This document shows positions 8,601 to 17,704 of a stretch of 64,000 nucleotides of DNA, one piece after another (within the stretch, counting starts at the first letter, position 1; the number at the start of each line of letters is the position of its first letter). The notes beneath the pieces were generated by a model that was given only the letters and a program-made list of their open reading frames with translations, was not told the origin of the DNA and made no database searches. The position numbers and the translations under genes were made by a program. Source of the DNA: Onthophagus taurus (taxonomy: Eukaryota; Arthropoda; Insecta; Coleoptera; Scarabaeidae); the NCBI RefSeq assembly GCF_036711975.1, contig NC_091966.1:2177501-2241500 (forward strand). Reading direction: 5' to 3'.

Positions 8601-10875
8601 TAAAAATATTAAATCATCAAATTACTATCAAAGTAGGCGCCGAAATAGCGCCGTTGACAGCTTTAAATGTAAAAAAATTGACAGCTTAAACAAATATGGT
8701 GCAATTAAGCGAACGACAAAGAATCCAAATATTAACGCTGTATGGGTACGGTGATAGAAAATGCTCTCAAACTGAAGTTTTTACACTGTTCAATAATATT
8801 TACCTCGATACGTAATCCACAGTATGCAAAATATTAAAAAAAATCCTTAACACCGGAAGTGTTAAAAACCTTACAAAAAGTGGATTGGCTAAAGACAACT
8901 ACCAATGACGAAACTACATTAAATGTGTATCATAAAACTGTTATTCTTTTGACATTTAAAGCTGTCAACGGCGTTATTTCGGTGCCTACTTTGATTGTAA
9001 ATTACTGATTTAATATTTTCAGAAAACGCATTTTTCTTATTTTTTTTCTTATACGAATCATATGATTTGATATGTTCATCATATAGAGGGACTTATCTTC
9101 TATCAAAGTATGCAACAAACACTTTTGCATCCCATATAAAATAACAATATTGGTTGCCATAGCAACGAAACAAAAAAAGCAAAATACTCACAAAAAATGC
9201 GCCACGATTAATAATGATACTTGTATTTGAAACATTTTTCTTTAAAACCACAAATGGCGAAGTTATTGGTTATATTCCAGACATTTGACACACCATGTAT
9301 AAACCTTAGGGCATACATTCTTACTTTGTACCCCATAAAATGCAACATTGAGTTGCAATCATTTTCTATCAATTCATTTTGTATATTTTTGTCACAATAA
9401 TGGTCAGCCAACTCACCATTTATTGCTAATTTGACATCCTCCTCCATGATAGGGTCAAACTTTGCCAATAATTTTCCATTATTTTTGGTAAATAATTTAT
9501 CAGAAGATCCTCTTAAAGCCATATTATTTTCAGCTAAATATAATGTAATGTGCATCAGTCGTTGAAACACAGTTTTCCATCGTAAACTTTCCTTAAAAAT
9601 TAATTTTTGTGTTTCTTTGTCAATAGTTGATCCAGTTTTTAATCTAATTTCAGCTTCAATCTATTGATTCAGCCCTTTTTTGTGAATAGGACTATTTTCG
9701 TGCATTTTCAAACACGCATATCAACACAAAACACGTTCAAGTTATTAGCGATGAGTCGTTCACGTTTCTCTTGATAAGAAAGACTTTATAAACAAAAATT
9801 CTTATTCAATTTCTTTTTAGGTTTATAATTGTTGTTGAACACGATTTGAGTGTTCTAGATTATCTTTCTGATTTTATTTGTTGTTTATATGGTGTCCCAG
9901 GAGCGTATGGGGTGGTAACTATGCCTTTTTCGGTAAGGGAAGGCATCAATATTTTCTTGGACGGTTTTGTACCAACGGAAAATTTACGATTTCGTGAAGA
10001 TTCGCTCGTTTTTAAAGTATCTGAGTCCGCCGCTGAAGAAGAAGTGAAACGCATCAATCACTATGAATACCCACATATGGTAAAAACGATGGGTAGTTTT
10101 AGATTGGAGGTGCATAAAGGGCAATTTTCGGATTCAGAAATTTTAGTTTTACTTGGAGAAAATGGTACGGGTAAAACTACTTTTATTCGTTTACTTGCTG
10201 GTAATTTAGAAGCTGATTCCGGCTCAGGTAATATCAATAATAATTAGTAATTATTTATTATTAAAAGCTTTATTTTTAGGCGAATTACCGCAATTACATA
10301 TTAGTTACAAACCCCAAAAGATAAGTCCAAAATCACAAGGTTTAGTTAGGCAATTACTTCATGAAAAAATCAGGGATGCTTATATTCACCAGCAATTTAT
10401 TGCCGACGTAATGAAGCCGTTAAAAATTGATGATATAATCGATCAAGAGGTTCAAAACTTGTCTGGTGGTGAATTACAAAGAGTTGCAATGACTCTGTGT
10501 CTTGGAAAACCAGCCGACGTTTATCTAATTGATGAACCAAGTGCTTACTTAGATTCTGAGCAACGTTTAGTAGCTGCTAAAGTTATAAAACGTTTTATTT
10601 TGCATGCTAAAAAAACCGGGTTTGTTGTTGAGCACGATTTTATTATGGCTACGTATTTGGCGGATCGTGTAATTGTTTTTGAAGGAACGCCATCTGTTAG
10701 CACTGAGGCTCATACCCCTCAAACGTTATTAGCTGGCATGAATAGGTTCCTGGAATTGTTGGGAATTACTTTTAGAAGAGATCCTAATAACTTTAGACCC
10801 AGGATTAATAAACAGGAATCCGTTAAGGATGTGGAACAAAAAAGGGCTGGACAATATTTCTTTTTGGAAGAATAA
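2666..10875 (+). CDS. ABCE1: ABCE1 / Rli1 (pixie), ribosome recycling ATPase
   Basis: A soluble twin-ATPase that splits ribosomes after termination and acts in initiation. Five coding exons: 2666-2878, 2930-3145, 3214-3608, 9821-10227 and 10280-10875. They total 1827 nt, 608 residues, against ~599 in human. Domains in order: two ferredoxin-like [4Fe-4S] motifs ([15 protein letters not shown] and CIGCGICVK+CP across the first junction); NBD1 with Walker [10 protein letters not shown] near residue 118, signature LSGGELQRF and Walker [12 protein letters not shown]; a hinge; NBD2 with [19 protein letters not shown] and [11 protein letters not shown]; and a C-terminus rich in K/R ending YFFLEE. 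All eight Fe-S cysteines and both ATPase sites look intact. Intron 3609-9820 splits codon AA|G inside the NBD1 end and is 6.2 kb because of transposons; the other coding introns are about 50-70 bp. A polyA signal AATAAA is at 10996. Confidence 0.97.
3609..4169. other. Start of the large ABCE1 intron, little recognisable
   Basis: AT-rich intron sequence following the donor GTATTA. Around 3850-3895 there are short phrases (ATACCCTGTGC, ACATCCTGTAC) like the outer ends of the Tc1/mariner-type elements found further along, so a worn-out element is possible. I see no coding remnant. Confidence 0.4.
4172..6014 (-). mobile_element. Long-TIR (foldback) Tc1/mariner-type element with a DUF4817-like transposase remnant
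   Basis: The two ends are inverted copies: left CAGGTGTCTCAGCGAGACC, right CAGGGTGTCTCAGCGAGACC on the other strand. The inverted repeats extend about 630 bp (4172-4803 and 5373-6014) with scattered differences. TA flanks both ends (4170-4171 and 6015-6016), the target site of the IS630-Tc1-mariner group. The 570-bp centre carries, on the minus strand, a worn transposase N-terminus: [17 protein letters not shown], then [20 protein letters not shown], and after a stop [20 protein letters not shown]. This resembles the helix-turn-helix region of insect DD41D-type transposases. No catalytic domain remains, so it is non-autonomous. It sits in the ABCE1 intron. Confidence 0.8.
6275..6807 (-). mobile_element. 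tRNA-derived SINE with 12-bp target site duplications
   Basis: A GC-rich insertion in AT-rich DNA. On the minus strand it opens with a tRNA-like head: box A TGGCTCAGCGTG (6795-6784) and box B GGTTCGATCCC (6752-6742), 31 bp apart, followed by a T-arm that can pair (CCGGG/CCCGG). The 3' end is a short tetranucleotide tail (ACAT repeats, plus-strand 6275-6289). The direct repeat AGGAACTCAGAT flanks it exactly at 6263-6274 and 6808-6819. The acceptor stem does not close at its 3' side, so this is not a working tRNA gene. The body, about 450 bp, contains four 28-bp repeats. The SINE family name is not known to me. Confidence 0.88.
6472..6570. repeat. 28-bp tandem repeat inside the SINE body
   Basis: The phrase CCTGGCGGAGCGCACGGCAG restarts at 6472, 6500 and 6528, with a diverged fourth start at 6557. 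The first two units are identical; the third changes after GCGCACG. This inflates the SINE beyond the usual SINE length. Confidence 0.8.
6833..7359. mobile_element. MITE / foldback element, 527 bp
   Basis: Inverted ends: CAGGGTGTATCAGGGTGTAT on the left, CAGGGGGTGCATCAGGTATG on the right (reverse complement). Inner arms also match, for example the AGTACT and TTAGTATAATTC regions around 6940-6960 and 7190-7215. TA lies at both borders (6831-6832, 7360-7361). No transposase remnant is visible. Its right TA is also the left border of the next element, so the two sit end to end. Confidence 0.7.
7362..9297 (+). mobile_element. DD41D-type long-TIR element, interrupted by a nested element
   Basis: Outer inverted repeats carry GTGTGTCAAATGTCTGGAAT near both ends (left from 7362, right to 9297), with TA borders (7360-7361, 9298-9299). 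The arms cover about 330 bp each once the nested insertion (7557-8547) is removed. In the centre an ATG at 8696 opens a plus-strand transposase N-terminus: [19 protein letters not shown], then [15 protein letters not shown], a stop, and [18 protein letters not shown]. This aligns by eye with the N-terminus of the transposase at 48272-47886. The catalytic part is missing. Confidence 0.78.
7557..8547 (-). mobile_element. Nested DD41D-type element with degraded transposase C-terminus
   Basis: Ends CAGTGTGTCCCAGGATAGAT (left) and CAGCGTGTCCCAGGATAGAT (right, reverse complement). The arms run to about 7850 and 8300. TA borders are at 7555-7556 and 8548-8549. It splits the left arm of the surrounding element. 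On the minus strand, 8280-7889 reads as the transposase C-terminus: [18 protein letters not shown], then [28 protein letters not shown], and a helical end. The second aspartate is in QPDG. The next in SPDL is 36 residues on and the one in LDF 41 residues on, the DD41D spacing. The first catalytic aspartate region is gone. Confidence 0.8.
9300..9760 (-). mobile_element. hAT transposase fragment (DUF4371 region)
   Basis: On the minus strand from about 9700 down: [19 protein letters not shown], then [38 protein letters not shown] and a weaker tail. The order 'LAE.N..LRG ... [11 protein letters not shown]' is typical of the N-terminal half of ZBED/ZMYM-like hAT transposases (DUF4371). No terminal repeats could be tied to it, and the BED finger and catalytic region are absent. 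It lies at the end of the large ABCE1 intron, about 60 bp from the acceptor at 9820. Confidence 0.65.
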
Positions 10876-11360
10876 GTTAATTTTCCGTTCGATTTTCAAA
10901 CGGTTATTATTAATCGATTGTCTTAAATAATTTGGTTCTTTACCATTTTATATAAATAATCGTTTATATGTATATGTACCAAGAAAAACGGTGGAAATAA
11001 ATTTTATAAAAGATGTTAATGAAAATGATTGAAAAATTACCTAATAACATAACCTTGATAATGATTAATGACATTTCGAGAAAATAATGTCGTTTGGGTT
11101 GCCTATTTAAAAAAATTCTTTTTCAAATTAATTTTATTCTTATAAAAAGGTATATATTATTATTATATCTTATAAATAGTAATCTTTCATTACTAAAACA
11201 AAATTTATAAATTAATATTTCAATTTTTAGATTTCATAACCTAACATTTAATTTCATCATAACGAACATAACCTCAAATTAAACGTCAAAAAGTCGTGCT
11301 GTCTTTAAATCTGTTAATGCGTTATTTTTACACCTTAAAGTTAGTAAAACCACGAAAGTA
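10876..11360. other. ABCE1 3' UTR and POLR3K promoter region
   Basis: The 485 bp between the ABCE1 stop and the POLR3K ATG. AATAAA at 10996-11001 is the likely ABCE1 polyadenylation signal. The rest is AT-rich; no TATA box or other site can be defended. Confidence 0.5.
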
Positions 11361-13659
11361 ATGCTCCCTTTTTGTCCAATATGTGGTAATTTAATGTACG
11401 TTCAAGAAGGGGCACAATATCGACTACAAATTGCGTGCAGTACCTGCCCAATAATTCAAAACATCAGTAAAACAATCGTCAGTTCGACTTATTACAAGAA
11501 AAAGGTGAGAGAAAAATTCGAGAATCATCATGTGCCTTAAAATTAATCAATGTGAAATGACTCAAAAGACACGTTAAAAATAAACAGAAAGTGCGGAAAA
11601 GTGTTGAACATACCGAAAAATCAGATTAAAGTTTCGATGTGACGTCACGTTTTGTGATGCAAGTCTAAACCCGAATTTCTAGGTCTAGTGTTAGTTTTAG
11701 TGCAGTAAAAATATGCAACTTAGTGATATCTTATGCTAATTAGCGCTACCTACCACTGTCACTAGAACTAACATTAGAACTAGAAACATTCGGGTTTAGC
11801 CGCACGTCTCAAGACGGCTAAACCCGAATGATTGTAGTTCTAGGTCTTGTGTTAGTTCTAGTGCAAAACTAAAACTAACACTAGACCAAAAACTAGAAAC
11901 ATTTGGATTTAGCCCCACGTCTCTAAAGATGGCTAAACCCGAATGATTCTAGTTCTAGGTTTTGTGTTAGTTCTAGTAATAGTGTTAATGTAAAACTAGA
12001 ACTAACACTACACTTAGAACAAGAAACATTCGCGTTTAACCGCATGTCTCTCAAGATGGCTAAACCGGAATGATTCTAGTTCTAGGTCTTGTGTTAGTTC
12101 TAGTGATAGTTTTACTGCAATAAAAAAATGCAACATAGTGATATCTTATGCTAACTAGAGCTACCTATCACTGTCACTAGAACTAATACTAGACCTAGAA
12201 CTAGAAACATTTGGGTTTAGCCGCACGTCTTTCAAGACGGCTAAACCCGAATGATTCTAGTTCTGGGTCTTGTGTTAGTTTTAGTGATAGTTTTACTGCA
12301 ATAAAAAAATGCAACATAGTGATATCTTATACTAACTAGAGCTACCTACCACTGTCACTAAAACTAATACTAGACTTAGAACTAGAAACATTTGGGTTTA
12401 GCCGCACGGCTGTCAAGACGGCTAAACCCGAATGATTCTAGTTCTGGGTCTTGTGTTAGTTTTAGTGTTAGTGTAAAACTAAAACTAACACTAGACTGAG
12501 AACAAGAAACATTCGGGTTTAGCCACACGTCTCTCAAGACGGCTAAACTCGAATGATTCTAGTTCTAGGTCTAGTGTTAGTTCCAGTTTTACTGCAATAA
12601 AAAAATGCAACATAGTGATATCTTATGCTAACTAGAGCTACCTACCACTGTCACTAGAACTAATACTAGACTTAGAACTAGAAACATTTGGGTTTAGCCG
12701 CACGGCTGTCAAGACGGATAAACCCGAATGATTCTAGTTCTGGGTCTTGTGTTAGTTTTATTAATAGTGTTAGTGTAAAACTAACACTAGACTGAGAACA
12801 AGAAACATTCGGGTTTAGCCGCACGTCTCTCAAGACGGCTAAACCCGAATGATTCTAGTTCTAGGTCTAGTGTTAGTTCCAATTTTACTGCAATAAAAAA
12901 CTGCAATATAGTGATATCTTATGCTAAGTAGAACTATTTACCACTGTCACTAGAACTAACACTAAACCTAGAACTAGAAACATTTGGGTTTAGCCGCACG
13001 TCTGTCAAGACGGCTAAACCCGAATGGTTCTAGTTCTAGGTTTTGTGTTAGTTCTAGTTCAAAACTAAAACTAACACTAGGCCGAAAACTAGAAACATTC
13101 GGGTTTAGCCCCACGTCTCTCACGACGGCTAAACTCGAATGATTCTAGTTCTAGGTCTTGTGTTAGTTCTAGTAATAGTGCTAGTGTAAAACTAGAAGTA
13201 ACACTAGACCTAGAACTAGAAACATTCGGGTTTAGCTGCACGACTTTCAAGATGGCTAACCATAAAAAACAACGTCACGTCGAAACTTTTTTTTTTTCGG
13301 TAAGTTTTACACTTTTCCGCACTTTCTTTTTATTTATAACGGCTTCCTCGAGTGATTTCCCGTCGATTAAAAAAAAAATTGTCGATTTTTAAGCGACATG
13401 ATCATTCTTGAATTACACCAAAGATGAGTTTCATAATTTGATATTCATTATTTAATTGCTTTATATTAAATAGGAAATTGATGATATAATCGGTGGAGAA
13501 GAAGCTTGGAAGAACGTTGATTCAACCGACATAACATGTCCAAAGTGTAGCCACGGAAGGGCTTATTTTATGCAAGTTCAAACCCGCTCAGCTGATGAAC
13601 CTATGACAACATTCTATAGGTGTTGTAATCAAGAGTGTTCGCACAATTGGAGGGATTAA
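11361..13659 (+). CDS. POLR3K: POLR3K (RPC11/RPC10), RNA polymerase III zinc-ribbon subunit
   Basis: The TFIIS-like small subunit that gives Pol III its RNA-cleavage activity and is needed for termination and reinitiation. Two exons, 11361-11504 and 13474-13659 (TAA 13657-13659), make 109 residues, against 108 in human. The N-terminal ribbon has CPICGN and CSTCP cysteine pairs (C5, C8, C26, C29). The C-terminal ribbon has CPKC and CCNQEC with the cleavage loop RSADEPMTTFYRC, including the acidic DE pair. The 1,969-bp intron is almost wholly a repeat element (11519-13440). The stop codon is followed after only two bases by the ATG of YRDC in another frame, with no room for a separate promoter. 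Confidence 0.96.
11519..13440. mobile_element. Composite element: inverted termini around a palindromic repeat array, in the POLR3K intron
   Basis: The two ends are inverted copies of about 130 bp, roughly 80% alike. Shared phrases are AAAGAAAGTGCGGAAAAGTG-like (left AGAAAGTGCGGAAAAGTG), AGTTTCGA.GTGACGT, and TCATGT..CTTAAAA near the tip. Between them, 11665-13255 holds about eleven diverged copies of a hairpin unit. The core is CATTCGGGTTTAGCCG, a spacer of about 14 bp (CACGTCTCTCAAGA), then the inverse CGGCTAAACCCGAATG, with arms lengthened by CTAGTTCTAGGTCTAGTGTT. Longer units add a non-palindromic phrase (GCAACATAGTGATATCTTAT). No protein remnant is visible. Class is unknown. Confidence 0.75.
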
Positions 13660-13661
13660 AC

Positions 13662-14378
13662 ATGAGAAGTACAACATTTTTGTATAATTTAATTAAAAGC
13701 GTCGATTTAAATTTAAAATTAAAAATGGCGCAAATAGTTTCCGTTAACGATATTGATGCTGTTCAAACGGCGATAGAAATTTTAAAATCGGGTGAAGTAA
13801 TCGCTTTACCGACTGATACAGTTTATGGTTTAGCTTGTTGTGCCACAAACATTGAAGCCGTTAATAAACTGTACGAAATTAAAGCTCGAAACGAAAATAA
13901 ACCTGTCGCAATTTGCGTTGGACGTGAAAATGATGTTAAAAAATGGGCGGAAGTTTCACATTTACCAAATGGATTATTAAAATCATTACTTCCCGGTCCG
14001 GTTACGTTAGTCTTAAATTGTGCTAGAAAATTAGATAAATCCTTAAATTTCGATGGAAAAATCGGCGTTAGAATCCCTGATTACGATTTTATTAGGAACG
14101 TTTGTGACGGATTAAATTCACCGATTGCTTTAACAAGCGCTAATTTTAGTGGGGATCCTAGTTCGGTGAGGATTGAGGAGTTTAAAGGTTTATGGGCGAA
14201 AATAGGGGGGATTTTTGATGGAGGGATTTTAGGTGTTGGTGATTCAAATCGTGGCGCATCTACCGTTGTTGATTTATCTAAAGTAGGTTATTTTAAAGTT
14301 ATGAGGAATGGTATTGCATTTGAAAGTACCCGTAAAATATTAATTGATTATGGAATCGATGATTGTACGGTTAAATAA
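13662..14378 (+). CDS. YRDC: YRDC, threonylcarbamoyl-AMP synthase (Sua5/YciO/YrdC family)
   Basis: Makes threonylcarbamoyl-AMP from threonine, bicarbonate and ATP for the t6A37 modification of tRNAs that read ANN codons. It is a single exon of 238 residues from ATG 13662. Family motifs: LPTDTVYGLA near residue 50, KARNENKPVAICV, LLPGPVTLVL, GVRIPD, and LTSANFSGDPS. The first 21 residues (MRSTTFLYNLIKSVDLNLKL) are basic and could be a mitochondrial presequence. A second ATG at 13725 (MAQIV) would give a cytosolic form. The first ATG is 2 nt from the POLR3K stop, so expression from a POLR3K-YRDC dicistronic mRNA is likely. A polyA signal AATAAA is at 14423-14428, and I see none between the two ORFs. 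Confidence 0.95.
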   Translation: MRSTTFLYNLIKSVDLNLKLKMAQIVSVNDIDAVQTAIEILKSGEVIALPTDTVYGLACCATNIEAVNKLYEIKARNENKPVAICVGRENDVKKWAEVSHLPNGLLKSLLPGPVTLVLNCARKLDKSLNFDGKIGVRIPDYDFIRNVCDGLNSPIALTSANFSGDPSSVRIEEFKGLWAKIGGIFDGGILGVGDSNRGASTVVDLSKVGYFKVMRNGIAFESTRKILIDYGIDDCTVK

Positions 14379-14422
14379 GGTGTTTTTTAGTTTAATTGAT
14401 TAAAAAAATTAAATATAAAAAC

Positions 14423-14428
14423 AATAAA
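14423..14428 (+). terminator. YRDC (POLR3K-YRDC) polyadenylation signal AATAAA
   Basis: First AATAAA after the YRDC stop codon, 45 bp downstream. It probably ends a transcript carrying both POLR3K and YRDC. Confidence 0.55.
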
Positions 14429-14459
14429 GGAAAGAAGATTAATTTTATTTATTTGTTTT

Positions 14460-15050
14460 TTATCCTATATAATATAATAATATAGCATATTTCACATTAG
14501 AGACGGAATGTGTAGTCAACAATTTCCTTGATGCGTCGCTTCCAACTAGATTTTAGGTCCCTCTCTTCCAGCTCCCTATCTCAAGAACCTCCTGAGCGCT
14601 CCTGGTCATGTTATCTCCTTATCTTGCCATGCGTCATCCTCCTGGTTGTCTTAGAAACACTTTCTTTGTGCCACATGTCTCTGGCGTGAATTGTACATGT
14701 TGCGTCCGCTGATCCGCATTAATTTTATGTTTCTGGATCTCATGAGGTAATTAAATAATAGTGTACAGTAAGAACGTTCTGAGGAATGTATAGAAAGAAG
14801 AGAAATTAAAAAATATAGGGTCGGCCTTATTGTCTCAATACTTACTATTAACACTGACAGCTCCTACTAACAACTTTAGCTCTAAAACTACAAACGCCCA
14901 AGAAGCAAACAAAAAATGCAGTTGATGTAGTGAAAATGCAGAGAGTTGTTGCAAAATCAGCTGGAAAGAATATCACAAAAAAAATATTCTAAAGAACATT
15001 CACCAAAACTTCAAAAAAGATTGAAGCTTTTGAGATGTGAATCTACAGTT
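14460..15050. other. Unassigned intergenic DNA, probably old transposon sequence
   Basis: A slightly GC-richer stretch (14500-14760) differs in composition from the AT-rich YRDC 3' flank and adjoins the LINE that follows. Translations in all frames give only short pieces with stops, so no family can be named. Confidence 0.3.
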
Positions 15051-15852
15051 GGTTACTCAGAGTGTGATGAGCGGAGCATAGTTAGTTTGGACAGCTAGCG
15101 AGGCAAACCAGAGAGAAGGAAAACTTTGTTGTAGAAGGAAAATGGAGGGCAAAAGAACACGGGGAAAATCAGCATAATTATATCCCAGACTTCCAACTAT
15201 TCTTATTGCTCTTCTTTGTATTCCGCAGATTCGCTTAGCCATACTAGAATTGCCCCAGGCTATTAGGTTCGCAGCGCATGAGTGGAGACAGTGACGGATA
15301 GTTGTCTCAGCAAAAAAGCAGCTGAACTCAGTCTACCGGCTAGCTTAACCCCATGCTCAGCCCATATAAGGACCGAATCCAGATATAAACCCAGGAACTT
15401 GCAATCAGGAACAGGTTTCACCTGGTCATCTGTGGGTAAGGTGAAGACCAGGTTAAGTGTCTTACTTGCATTAGCTAACCTTAGCTAATTCAAATGTATT
15501 ACTTTGTACCACTGTAGCCGCATTTAAAACAGAACTTCGACTAATAAATATAGTATCACCAGCATACAACAAATAAACATCTTCACCTAGTACATTAGGT
15601 AGGTCATTGATATAAATGAGAAATAAAATAGGGTCCAATATGGAACCAAGGTCAGAAGAAAACTGTGAATTAAATTTGACATACTGTTTACGGTTGGACA
15701 AATAGGACGATATTAAGCCCCAAGCTTTAGGAGATATGTTGTAAATGTATAATTTCCTTAAAAGAGTGATGTGAGAAACACATTCAAAAGCCTTTGTTAA
15801 GTCAACAAAAGAGACACTGCAAAATTCCGATTTCTCTAAACAGTCCACAATA

Positions 15853-17238
15853 CGCTGTTGGAAATAATTCACGAGCACACCTGTATAATGTGAACGCGTG
15901 TGTCTAGCGCAACAAAATTTGGTATGGAAGTAGTACTAAAGTAGTGTAACTTACTCTCACATGGAGAGCGGCACAACTCTGCTGGGAGGAGAAACATCAA
16001 TAACGAGAGTATCCCCTGTGTCTATAAGTCGCTGTATTGTAGAGAGAGGGATGGCCAACCATGTCACCTCAACTCGCTTCCATAGCTCCTCAACGTTAGC
16101 CGGGGAAGCCGGATAACGTTGAAGTCTCCGACCAGTCATGTCCCAAACATGTTCGATTGGATTCAGATCCGGAAAGCGAGCTGGCCATGGAAGCATTCGT
16201 ATACGGTGCTCTTCCACAAAGATCTGTACAACACGCCCGATGTGCGGTCGGACGTTGTGGTGCATGTATAGCAGACCTGGGCGCCGCCGAACGTAGGGAA
16301 GCACCGTAGCACCTCATCTACGTATCGTTGACCCGTCATGGTCTGCTATACACACAGCAGGCGTGTACGTCCACCATATGTAATCGCACCCCATACCATA
16401 ATGCTCGGTTGTCGGTAGATAGGGCGTTCTTGCACACACTGCTCGACTAGACGATCACCACGGCTCCGACGAACTAAATTTCGCGCATCACCGATGCTCA
16501 ATTCGAATCTTGATTCGTCGGAAAACAAAATGTCGCTCTACTCGGCAACCTACTAATGCCTAGCGTCGACCCACTCGTGACGTATGCTCCGGTGCTCGGG
16601 TGTTACTGGAATCCGCTGTATCGCACGACGTGCGCGCAGTCCACTATCTACCAAACGAAGCCGTACAGTTCGCGTAGTGAGAACGCGTTGCCCTGCCGCT
16701 GGCCAAACAGCTCCAAGTTGCCTTGAGGAGGACACACACGACGCTAAAGCGCTGAGCACAAGAGCGCGATCCTCGTGTGCTGGGGACGCGCAGGGCCGTC
16801 CCGGCCGCGGCTGAAGGTACCTATGTCTTACCTCAGACCATTCTCGCCATGCCCGTTACACTGCCGATAATGACCGCTCGAGACGACGCGCAATTTCACA
16901 GAACGATACACTCTCAATGTGCATACCCACAAACATTCCTCCCTCAAACTCGCTTAAGTTACGTGATCGCCCATCCATTGCGCACAGAGTATGATAACAA
17001 TGTGGTCCCTCACACCACACTAAAAACGATCGGTATTTTCCAACCACTTCGGTCTCCATAGCGACGGAATGTTCCACTTGCAAGGGCAGCCCAGTCACAA
17101 TGCCGTGACGGAACAACTCGAAACTCCCTGAATAAACTCGTCTACAGTAAACTTTTGTGCTCCGCAAATATTATGGATTTATCTTCACGCGTTCAGATTA
17201 TTAATTCACGGTGTGCTCGTGAATTATTTCCAACAGTG
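15853..17238 (-). mobile_element. Tc1-like DNA transposon (DD34E), inactive, inserted in a LINE
   Basis: Length 1,386 bp. Terminal inverted repeats share TGTTGGAAATAATTCACGAG and CACACC, then a second match AACGCGTG. TA flanks both sides (15851-15852, 17239-17240). The minus-strand transposase is broken by frameshifts but shows, in order, an HTH region (SFCEIARRLERSLSAV), FSDESRFELS with the first aspartate, MHHNVRPHIGR and FPDLNPIEHVWD. The residue before NVRPH should be aspartate and is histidine; the glutamate in NPIE lies 34 residues after it, the DD34E Tc1 spacing. Removing the element and one TA restores an open RT frame in the host LINE. Confidence 0.88.
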
Positions 17239-17704
17239 TATTATCCAATGATTTCAATATCGCACTTGTCTGGGTCTTGCTAAACAAATTTTTACATACA
17301 AAATACTGTACTAATTCATTTTTAAGTAGGTGTTCGAAGATTTTTGACAGTACGGGCAATATGTTTATCGGTCTAAAATTCCCGGCAACGTTACGGTCAC
17401 CCTTCTAAGTAGAAGATAGGTGTGATACAAGCAGTTTTAAAAGCGGCCGGAAATAGATTCACGAACACAATGGTTTAGTAGCTTATTTAGCAGAGTAATT
17501 AGCAAATTGCGCATTCAGACCAAAACAATCATAGTATTTGCCATTTTTTATTTTATCGATCACATCTCTCACCTCAACCTCGGAAAAGACATTGAACTGG
17601 AAGTATCCATGTGACGCAGGGTGGTTATCGCTCTTGCAGAGGGATAATGGATCAATGTTAGTTTGTATTGAATTAGACAAGATAGCTGGAATTTCTAGAA
17701 ATTA

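Noticed and set aside
11665-13255. CRISPR-like regular array of palindromic repeats
   Set aside because: This is a eukaryotic intron; the units are diverged, spacing is irregular, there are no unique spacers and no cas genes.
16584-17061. Plus-strand ORFs with Arg/Ser-rich translation
   Set aside because: They are antisense to the Tc1 transposase, which explains the GC content and open frames.
15851-17240. Inverted copies of a LINE segment (GTTGGAAATAATTCACGAGC) as an inversion
   Set aside because: They are the terminal inverted repeats of the Tc1 element; the open frames across them are fortuitous.
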